The notes under the pieces are model-generated. The model worked only from the letters and a program-made list of their open reading frames with translations. It was not told the DNA's origin and made no database searches. From Ahaetulla prasina (lineage: Eukaryota; Chordata; Lepidosauria; Squamata; Colubridae), in NCBI RefSeq assembly GCF_028640845.1, contig NC_080540.1, forward strand, positions 152,155,920 through 152,219,919: DNA of 64,000 nt. The letters are read 5' to 3'. Below, piece after piece: positions 52,872 through 61,483 of the stretch. The translations under genes were made by a program, and so were the position numbers. The first letter of the stretch is position 1. Each line of letters begins with the position of its first letter.

Positions 52872-53770
52872 CGCGACAAAGCTGTCTCCGTGCTGTACCC
52901 GGGTTGGAAACCGGACTGGAACGGGTCTAGATAGACAGATTCATCCAGGTACTGGGGTAATTGATGTGCCACCACACGCTCAACAACCTTCGCCACAAAG
53001 CGAAGGTTGGAGACTGGACGGTAATTACCCAAAACAGCTGGGTCCAGGGAGGGCTTCTTGAGGAGGGGCTGCAACACCGCCTCTTTCAAGGCGGCGGGAA
53101 CAACACCCTCCCTCAAGGAAGTGTTAACAATTCCCTGGAGCCAGCTTCGTGTAACCTCCTGGGTGGCCAGCACCAACCAGGAGGGACACGGGTCCAATAA
53201 ACATGTGGTGGCATTCAGCCGCCCCAGCAACCTGTCCATGTCCTCAGGAGCCACAGGATCAAACTCCTCCCAGATGGTCTCAACAAGACTGGCCTCTATC
53301 ACCTCACCTGAAACTACCCAATTTTGGTCCAAACCGTCCTGGAGCTGAGCAATTTTATCGTACGGATACTTACTAAATTCCTCCGCACAACCCTGTAAGG
53401 GATCATCACACCCCTCCTGATGAAGGAGAGAGCAAGTCACCCTAAACAGGGAGGCCAGGCGGTTATCTGCCGATGCAATGAGGGTAGAAACATAGGCCCG
53501 CTTGGCCTCCCTCAATGCCACTAGATAGGTCTGAATATAAGACCTAACTAGTATTTGGTCAGCTTCAGAATGGCTGGACCTCCAAGCACTCTCTAGGCGT
53601 CTTTTCCAGCGTTTCATCTCCCTCAGCTCCTCGGAGAACCAGGGAGCCGGTTGGGACCTATGCCGGGTCAGAGGCCGCAAAGGCACGACACGGTCCAAGG
53701 CACCCGCCGCGGCCCGTTCCCAGGTTGCGACAAGCTCCTCGGCCGAGCCCTGGGCCAGATCACCAGGGAG
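52811..53770 (-). pseudogene. LINE ORF2 middle region, N-terminal to RT
   Basis: Open from about 53770 to 52811 in another frame than the RT part: LDRVVPLRPLTRHRSQPAPW, then LREMKRWKRRLESAWRSSHS, REAKRAYVSTLIASADNR, and LKEAVLQPLLKKPSLDPAVL then NYRPVSNLRFVAKVVERVVA (RT motifs 0-2). One shift near 52860, after STETAL, separates it from the following RT part. Confidence 0.9.
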
Positions 53771-53780
53771 CGATCTGAAT

Positions 53781-54109
53781 TAGACTAATTCTACAGTAAA
53801 GTTGTTGAGACTCACCGATCTGAGAAGCTGTATGAGTAACCCCCTGGCAACTCTGCAGTACTGCAAGTCTATGGAGGAAGGGTGGGATGTGAATATAAAT
53901 TGATAGTACATTGCATTCTGGAAGTCAGCAAGGTTGTATTTTTAAAAAATGAAATACTGGCATCATAACACTGCTTTTATTAATCTTTGGTTTTAAATTT
54001 ACTGAAATATACCCCACAAGACTATGGTTTTTGTCACAAAAGTACATAGATGCTTCCTGTTTTATTTCAGCATAGCCCTTTTCTTCTCCAGCCCCTAATA
54101 ATATGTTAG
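53781..54109. other. Non-coding, nothing identified
   Basis: No supported feature. Confidence 0.35.
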
Positions 54110-54238
54110 GGTCCTTGGTTCTCTCTGAGCTGGATTATTTTCTTGCAGATGTTTCATTACCCAAATCATTGATGTTACCTAGTTTGGGTAATGAAACATC
54201 TGCAAGAAAAGAACCCAGCTCAGAGAGCATCAGGGACC
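54110..54238. repeat. Fold-back repeat, arms about 57 bp
   Basis: GGTCCTTGGTTCTCTCTGAG...CATTACCCAAA pairs with TTTGGGTAATG...CTCAGAGAGCATCAGGGACC around a 16-base loop, with a few mismatches. Text just after it (54225-54283) is found inverted at 17696-17757, so it belongs to a dispersed repeat. Confidence 0.85.
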
Positions 54239-54548
54239 ACTCATTTCAACCCTGAGCTACAAATATGCTCTTTTATTGGTACTAATATGTTGCTACTACT
54301 AGATGTCACTCACATGTCTGGGGGTAAAAGTGAGTGGGTAATAGGGGAGAGTAATAAGGGAGTGACATTCCATGAAGGTTTCCCCAAGTTACAAACCCTG
54401 ATGGAAAAAGTAAGAAGCATAGCAATGCTTTAGATACTTTGGGAGGGAAAAGCACACTAAATGTAAAAAAAAAATCATCAAAATACTATTAAATTAGAAG
54501 AAATTCTCCTTTTACATCATAAAGCATCAAATCTGCCCTGGGTTTATA

Positions 54549-55259
54549 CAGGTAGTCCTCGCCTTACAACAATTCATTTAGTGACCGTCTGACTAGAGGT
54601 GGGTTTCAGCAAGTTCTGACCAGTTCTGGAGAACCGGTAGCAGAAATTTTGAGTAGTTTGGAAAACTGGTAGTAAAAATTCTGACTGGCCCCACCCCATC
54701 TATTTTCTGCCTCCCAAGTCCCAGCTGATCGGGAGGAAATGGGGATTTTGCAGTATCCTTCCCCTGGAGTGGGGATGGAATGGAGATTTTACAGTATCCT
54801 TCCTCTGCCACACCCACCAAGCCATGCCATGCCCACCAAGCCACACCCACAGAACCGGTAGTAAAAAAAATTGAAACCCACCACTGTGTCTGACATTACA
54901 ATGGCACTGAAGAAAAGTGATTTATGACCATTTTTCACACTTATGACCATTGCAGTATCTCCATGATCATGTGCTCAAAATTCAGACACTTGGCAATTGA
55001 CTCATATTTATGACGGCTGCAGTGTCCTGGGGTATCCCCTTTTGCAACTTTTTGACAAGCAAAGTCTATGGGGAAGCCAAATTCACTTAACAGCCGTGTT
55101 ACTAACATAACACGGCTGTTAGTACATAACCTGCAGTGATTCACTTAACAACTGTGGCAAGAAAAGCTGTAAAATGGAGCAAAACTCACTTAACAAGTGT
55201 TTCACTTAGTAACAGAAATTTTGGGCTCAATTGTGGTCGTAAGTTGAAGACTACCTGTA
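54549..55259. mobile_element. MITE, ACAGGTAGTCCTCG family, with nested hAT MITE
   Basis: ACAGGTAGTCCTCGCCTTAC to AAGTTGAAGACTACCTGT; interrupted by 54594-54886. Contains AACACGGCTGTTA(A/G)T inverted words near 55085-55120. Confidence 0.88.
54594..54886. mobile_element. hAT-type MITE, nested
   Basis: 293 bp, TAGAGGTGGGTTTC to GAAACCCACCACTG, with CGTCTGAC / TGTCTGAC (54586-54593, 54887-54894) as 8-bp duplication. Confidence 0.9.
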
Positions 55260-55768
55260 TTGACATGCCGGCATCTGAATCCATCAGTCATTTTATGAAC
55301 TGGCCTTAAGAAACTTTTAAGCTATTATAAACTGATAAGTAGAATTGGTGCAATTTGGACAGTGTTGGTTCACAATGACCAGCAGTTCCTTTCCAGTGTT
55401 TTAGGTTACAATCTTTGCCAGTCTTACCTGATGGTGCTAAGGGTGCACGCAAAGCATGAAACTTTTGCACGCAAAGCATGAAACTTTGGTCCCTCAACTA
55501 TAATCCTTTCTTGAGGCAGCAATGCCTAGAAAGCTGTCTGGGATTGATAAAACTGGATGCTGTTGTCTGCTTCATCGGGGACAGAAAAATTATACAAGGA
55601 TGGTAAATGATCATGTCCCCTCCTCTCAGTTCTAAACCACCCATTGCTGTTCCAGTTCACCTAAGAGAGGAACTCCAGCAGGGAAATGTTCAGTGTGGTA
55701 CAACGGATGTTGTAGATCCCATTACTTAAAGTCAAGCTGGCACAAACACACTGTGTGTTGAATAGAAG
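55260..55768. other. Non-coding with a short tandem duplication
   Basis: A 22-bp unit starting TGCACGCAAAGCATG is perfectly repeated at 55444-55465 and 55466-55487. No gene seen. Confidence 0.5.
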
Positions 55769-56074
55769 CAGTGGTGGGTTGTTCCTGGTTTGCTCCGGTT
55801 CTGGAGAGCCAGTAGTAAAAATCTGCTGGCGTTTGGAGAACCGGTAATAATGGCTGGCTGGCCACGCCCCCGAACCGGTTCCCCAATCATCAGAGGTTTG
55901 GGGGTTTTTTTACTTTTAAAAGCATCTTTTCTTCAGCCAAAAAAAGGCTTTTAAAAGTAAAAAAAACACCCCTCTGATGATCACGCAGCTCAGCAGGGAT
56001 CATCAGAACCCTTTAAAAGGTTTTTTTTTTTTTTTGACAACCTCTTCGGCTGAAGAGGTTGTTAAAACGCATGT

Positions 56075-57230
56075 CCAAGATGGCGTCGCGCCGCTGAACG
56101 GGGATGCGGCGGCGGGCCTTTTCGGGTCCCGACCGGGTCGGGGGGGCTTTTTAACATCTTAGGCCCCCGCCCTGATGGAGGAAGATCCAGTCACTCAGAG
56201 AAAGGGTGACTTGGTGCTGGGTGACTTCGTGGGGCGATGGGGGAGGAGCCCTGGAGCTGTTGCTGTTGCTCCCTTCTGTTGCTGTTGCTGTTGGCAGCCT
56301 TCTGGGCTTCCGTCAGCCTTTCGGCTTTCCGGCGGTGGCGGCCTGGTTCTCCTTGTCGGCGTCGGCGTCGGTGGGGCTTCGGGGCTGCCGATGGGATTTG
56401 GCGGCTGGCGTCCCTTCCGGGATGGTGGGGATTTCGCCGGCCTCACAGCGGTGGCGATGGGGCTTTTTCAGCGGCGACGGCCTGGCGGAGGTGGCTGGCG
56501 GTTTGGGCCTGGTGATGGTGGCCTGCTTCGGTGCTCCAAGGCTGCGGATGGCCTGGTAGGCCCGACGTGGGAGTAGCCTTGGCCCAGCAGGTGAGCAGCC
56601 TGGTTTGATGGGCGAACGCGCGGCCTAGCGGCCGGGTAGCTTGGTGGCCTGGCGGCTGGGCCTAGCGGTCGCCAACTGGCCCGGTGGACACCTTTTGGTC
56701 ATCTTGAGGAATGCCCACGGGCCCAGCGGACATCCCTTTTACCATCTAACATTTTTACCATCTTTACCATCGTTCCTCCCTCCCTCTTCCATAGACCACC
56801 CCTGGATTGTATATATGGGATGGTGAATTGACTGAGATAGCAGTTTGGTCATCTACCGCATAAGGATTACCATCAATAGTTTCCCATCAGGACAGACTGG
56901 TCGTGGTCATTTTATCATCTTTTATCATCTTGACCAGCCCAGGATGGGCCTTCTTGCCGGACTTTCTCTGCTATGCGGACGTTTACTGCGGCTGACCTTC
57001 TTGCCCTGTGAGATTCCCCTCTCTCGCGGGTTTGGCCCTCCATATTATCGAGGGCCTACCTTGAGGACGGGCTTTGGAGCCCCGAGAGGTGGCATGCCAA
57101 AAATAGGAGGCTTAGGGGTTTTTTAATTAGTTGTTTTAACAGATTTTTTAAGGGGAGTTTTAATGGGGATTTTAAGGGATGGGAGGGGGGGGAGGGAAGA
57201 GTCGGGGGGGGGAAACCCGTCGGGGAGGGA
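56075..57230 (+). other. GC-rich 5' region of the LINE
   Basis: Strongly GC-rich up to about 56650, then mixed. Several overlapping open frames (for example 56175-56576) have the skewed composition expected from GC-rich DNA and no motif; I treat this as 5' UTR/promoter, though a decayed ORF1 is possible. Confidence 0.5.
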
Positions 57231-58160
57231 ATGTCTAGTCCCGGGGTTTGTTCATGGTGTTTCTTCATCTGGTCCGAGGGCGGGGGGAAGGGGTGTGTTC
57301 CAGGTGTTGAGGGCCATTCCATCTGTACGGTAAGTGGGAGGGGCAGATATGGCAGAAGCAAGGGGCCGTATCATTTTTTGGGAGCACGTGCTCACTGTTT
57401 AAAAGCAATCACGTGCTCCGGCCCCTTAGTCCTTACTTGTTCCCTGGAAGGTCAAGATCCTCAGAGCTTGGGCCTCCGGTTGATGTTGTGCAATGCCCGG
57501 TCCGTGGTTAATAAGGCCCCCCTGATCTGTGATCTTATTCAGGGGGAGTCCGCAGACTTTATGGGCATTACGGAGACCTGGCTGGGCACAGAAGGGGGTG
57601 TACCCCTGGTCAAACTGTGCCCTCCAGGATTCCGAGCATTCCATCAACCGAGGACCCAGGGTAGGGGTGGAGGGGTGGCGGTTGTGATGAGGGAAGGTCT
57701 GGAGCCGAGAGAGTCCACTGTGCCTCAGATAGCCGGTTGTGAATCCCTCCTTGTGAAGTGGGGCCATAGGAATCAGATGGGTCTGTTGATCGTGTACCTG
57801 GCTCCTTGCTGCGTGACTACAGCCCTGCCTGAACTACTGGAGGTGCTTGCCGGAGTGGCGGTTGAAATTCCCAGACTTTTGGTCATGGGGGATTTCAACT
57901 TGCCATGATCGGCTTGTCATCAACGGTGGTTCAGGAGTTCCAGGCTTCCATGACGGCCTTGGACCTGATTCAAGTAACTGATGGCCCTACACACATTGGG
58001 GGGTCCACACTGAACATGATTTATATCTCTGGACAGTGGTTTAATGATCTGGTATTAGGAGATTTAGTGACGGAACCTGTGCCATGGTCAGATCATTTTC
58101 TCCTCCGCCTAGACTTTCAGACCGCCGCTCACCACCGCAGGGAGACGGAACCAATGGTTG
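57231..58160 (+). pseudogene. LINE ORF2 endonuclease domain
   Basis: APE-type endonuclease that would nick target DNA. Motifs in order: LMLCNARSVVNKAPLI (catalytic Asn), DFMGITETWL (catalytic Glu), GRGGGVAVVMREGL, VYLAP, and LVMGDFNLP (Asp/Asn). A frame break at about 57905 follows. The end continues in the next frame: GPTHIGGSTLNMIYI, then EPVPWSDHFLL (the SDH motif). Another frame change near 58085-58150 leads to the RT frame. Catalytic residues look intact but the protein cannot be read through. Confidence 0.9.
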
Positions 58161-59868
58161 GTTCCGTCCCAGGCGCCTGATGGACCCTGAGAGGTTCCTG
58201 ACGGAGCTTGGGCCGTTAGATGAGGATCTTGCCCACGGCACGACCGAAGAACTAGTTGCGGCCTGGGAACAGGCCGCGGCTGGGGCTTTGGACCGTGTCG
58301 TGCCTTTGCGGCCTCTGACCCGGCGCAGATCTCAATTGGCTCCTTGGTTTTCTGAGGAGCTGAGAGAGATGAAACGCCGGAGAAGACGCCTAGAGAGTAC
58401 CTGGAGGTCCAGCCATTCCGAGGCTGATCGGACACTAGTTAGGTCTTTTTCGAAGACCTACCTAGTGGCACTGAGGGAGGCGAAACGTTCCTACGTTTCC
58501 ACCCTCATTGCGTCGGCAGATAACCGCCCGGCCGCCCTGTTTCGGGTGACCCGCTCTCTCCTACATCAGGAGGGGCAGGATGACCCCTTGCAGGGACGTG
58601 CCAAAGAGTTTAGTGGTTATCTATACGATAAAATCGCTCAGCTCCGGGATAGTTTGGACCAAAATTGTGATGATCCAGGTGAGATGACGGAGACATGTCT
58701 TGTCGAAGTTGTTTGGGATGAGTTTGATTCTGTGGCTCTTGAGGACATGGACAGGCTAATGGGGAGGTTACATGCCACCACATGTTTACTGGACCCGTGT
58801 CCCTCCTGGCTGGTGCTGGCCACTCAGGAGGTGACACGAGGCTGGCTCCGGGGAATTATAAATGCTTCATTGTTGGAGGGGGTTTTCCCCGCCGCCTTGA
58901 AAGAGGCGGTGGTGAGACCCCTCCTCAAGAAGCCTTCCCTGGACCCAGCTATTTTGGGAAATTATTGTTCTGTCTCCAACCTTCGCTTTGTGGCGAAGGT
59001 TGTAGAAAGTGTGGTGGCATGGCAGCTTCCCCAGTACCTGGATGAAGCTGTCTATCTAGACCCGTTCCAGTCCGGCTTCCGGTCCGGTTATAGTACGGAG
59101 ACAGCTTTGGTCGCGTTGGTGGATGACCTCTGGAGGGCCAGGGATAGGGGTTGTTCCTCTGCCCTGGTCCTGTTAGATCTCTCAGCGGCTTTTGATACCA
59201 TCGACCATGGTATCCTGCTGCACCGGTTGGAGAGTTTGGGAGTGGGAGGCACCGTTTATCAGTGGTTCTCCTCCTATCTCTCTGACCGGTCGCAGACGGT
59301 GTTGACAGGAGGGCAGAGATTGACCACGAGACGCCTTACTTGTGGGGTGCCTCAGGGGTCGATTCTCTCGCCTCTCCTGTTCAACATCTATATGAAGCCG
59401 TTGGGCGAGGTCATCAGTGGCTTTGGGGTGAGTTACCAGCTGTACGCTGACGATACGCAGCTGTACTTTTCCACCCCGGGCCACCCCAACGAAGCTGTCG
59501 AAGTGCTATCCCGGTGCCTGGAAGCCGTACGGGTCTGGATGGGGAGAAACAAACTCAGGCTCAATCCCTCCAAGACGGAGTGGCTGTGGATGCCGGCACC
59601 CCGGTACAGTCAGCTGCAACCACAGCTGACTGTTGGGGGCGAGTCATTGGCCTCAACAGAAAGGGTGCGCAACTTGGGCGTTCTCCTGGATGGACGGCTG
59701 TCGTTTGAAGACCATTTGGCGGCCGTCTCCAGGAGAGCTTTTTACCAGGTCCGCCTGGTTCGCCAGTTGCGCCCCTTCCTTGACTGGGATGCCTTATGCA
59801 CGGTCACTCACGCTCTTGTCACTTCTCGTCTGGATTATTGCAATGCTCTCTACATGGAGCTACCCTGA
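58084..59868 (+). pseudogene. LINE ORF2 reverse transcriptase, 594 codons
   Basis: From RFLTELGPLDEDLAHGTTEE through LRPLTRRRSQLAPWFSEELR, LKEAVVRPLLKKPSLDPAIL, NLRFVAKVVESVVAWQLP, LVLLDLSAAFDTIDHGIL (motif A), LTCGVPQGSILSPLLFNIYM, SYQLYADDTQLYFS (catalytic YADD) and LRLNPSKTEWLWM to SRLDYCNALYMELP, then stop at 59868. RT motifs 0-7 appear complete. The frame loss at 59868 cuts off the C-terminal domain. Confidence 0.93.
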
Positions 59869-60292
59869 AGTGCACTCGGAGGCTTCAGTTAGTTCAGAAT
59901 GCAGCTGCGCGGGTGATTGAGGGAGCCACACGTTGCTCCCGTGTAACACCGCTCCTGGCAGTCTGCACTGGCTACCTGTGGTCTTTTGGGTGCGCTTCAA
60001 GGTGTTGGTTACCACCTTTAAAGCGCTCCATGGCTTAGGGCCCGGGTACTTACGGGACCGCCTGCTGTTACCTTATGCCTCCCACCGACCCGTACGCTCA
60101 CACAGAGAGGGTCTTCTCAGGGTGCCATCCGCCAAGCAATGTCGGCTGGTGGCCCCCAGGGGAAGGGCCTTCTCTGTTGGAGCACCTACCCTCTGGAACG
60201 AACTTCCCCCTGGTTTGCATCAATTACCTGACCTTCGGACCTTTCGCCATGAATTGAAAACGCACTTGTTTATCCAAGCGGGACTGGCTTAA
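59869..60292 (+). pseudogene. LINE ORF2 C-terminal domain
   Basis: Continues in other frames: RRLQLVQNAAARVIEGATRC, a further shift near 59950, then LHWLPVVFWVRFKVLVTTFK, LGPGYLRDRLLLP, FSVGAPTLWNELPPGLHQ and LKTHLFIQAGLA with TAA. Matches the copies at 26010 and 51693. Confidence 0.92.
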
Positions 60293-60498
60293 TTTTTAAA
60301 CTTTTTGAATTTTAATAATTTTAATTGGGGTATTTTTATTAATTTTATGGGTCAAATTTGATGGTTTTAAATTTTTGGCCATTTATTGAATATGTTATTT
60401 TAACTTTTGTCTTAATTTGTATATTGTACTGTTTTATTCTGGCTGTACACCGCCCTGAGTCCTTCGGGAGAAGGGCGGTATAAAAATCTAAATAATAA

Positions 60499-60541
<43 letters not shown>

Positions 60542-60545
60542 AACA
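60293..60545 (+). repeat. LINE 3' UTR and (AAAT)n tail
   Basis: CCGCCCTGAGTCCTTCGGGA...GGGCGGTATAAAAAT can form a stem just before the tail; the tail is (AAAT)n at about 60492-60541. The same stem occurs at 26550-26580 and inverted at 51512-51545. Confidence 0.85.
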
Positions 60546-61017
60546 AAAGGTTTTAAAAGGCTCCTCTGGTGATCCCAGCTGAGTTAAGAGCTTCTGGGCT
60601 GCGATTAAGCAACTTCAGCTGGGATCGTCAGAGGAGCCTTTTCAAATCTTTTTTTCCTCTGGCCCACCCAATCCCCCCTCCTCACTTACCTGATTACTGC
60701 TCCTTTCGGGCTCGCTTTCATTCGGCTTCTGCAGTCAGTTGCATCAGCTAGCAACTGAAACTGCCTGCCTAAAATCCATCTCCTCAGTGCCTTTGCTGGC
60801 TGAGGAACTCTGGGAGTTGAAGTCCACAAACTTTAAAGTTGCTAAGGTTGGAGACCCCTGATCTAAAAAATATAAATAATATAAAATAATAAAATATTTG
60901 TGCAGCTTTCTGAGATTTGGTGTGTTTCTGTAGTGTTTCACCCTAACTACAAAAACACACAGAATCTCACAAAGCTGTATGCGGCATTTTGGGTGTGTGT
61001 GAGTCAGTTGTATTGTG

Positions 61018-61055
61018 TTTTGTTGTGTTGTGTTGTGTTGTGTTGTGTGTGTGTG
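61018..61055. repeat. (TGTTG)n / (TG)n microsatellite
   Basis: Repeated TGTTG then TG units within the hAT element; a second, shorter run at 61165-61192. Confidence 0.85.
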
Positions 61056-61483
61056 TGTAAAGTGTGAAAGTTGGTTTTTGAGTTTTTTGTGGCTGTATGA
61101 GGTTCCTGCTTGTTGCAGGGGCCATCTTGGGTGAAGTGCAGCTGCTTTTACATTGTGTGTGAGTCTGTTGTGTTGTGTTGTGTTGTGTGTGTTTGTGTCC
61201 CTTTGCAAGGACTTGGAGGCAGCTCCTCTGAGGAAAAGAGGAGGCGGCGAAGCTCTGGCTGTCCCCCGAGAGAAATCACCTGTCTCTGCAGCATTGGTCA
61301 TGTGACTGAGTGGGCATGGCCAACTTGATGTCATTCAGAGCAAGGTGCTGCCCCACCTTGCCCTGAGTGACTTCAAGTTGGCCACGCCCACTCAGTCACA
61401 TGACCACAAAGCCACTTCCACCAAATAAGCTACGCCCACAGAACCGGTAGTAAAAAAATTTGGAACCCACCCCTGAATAGAAG

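Larger units (their letters stand above)
51466..53780 (-). mobile_element. CR1/L2-type LINE, 5'-truncated
   Basis: Minus strand: about 2.3 kb from mid-ORF2 to the 3' UTR. The end has the GGGCGGTATAAAAATT stem text and an (AAT)n tail (51468-51500). Same family as 56075-60545. Ends abruptly near 53780. Confidence 0.92.
56075..60545 (+). mobile_element. CR1/L2-type LINE, nearly full length
   Basis: GC-rich 5' region (56075-57230) starting near CCAAGATGGCGTCGCG, then ORF2 (endonuclease and RT, 57231-60292), and a 3' UTR with the CCGCCCTGAG...GGGCGGTATAAAAAT stem and (AAAT)n tail. ORF2 is broken by at least four frame changes. No separate ORF1 can be proven. Confidence 0.92.
55769..61475. mobile_element. 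hAT-type element split by a LINE
   Basis: CAGTGGTGGGTTG at the left and GGAACCCACCCCTG at the right, with an exact 8-bp duplication AATAGAAG (55761-55768, 61476-61483). Its own sequence is about 55769-56074 and 60546-61475, with GAACCGGTAGTAAAAAAATT near the right end and inverted GATCATCAGA words. No transposase; the 4.5 kb between is a LINE. A half-copy of the palindromic MITE lies at 60790-60860. Confidence 0.85.

Noticed and set aside
56175..56576. Gly/Trp-rich 133-codon open frame and its overlapping frames
   Set aside because: All frames are open because the 5' region of the LINE is GC-rich; no ORF1 motif such as a zinc knuckle, RRM or esterase is seen.
57231..60292. Intact, active LINE ORF2
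   Set aside because: Frame changes at about 57905, 58085-58150, 59868 and 59950 prevent a single protein.
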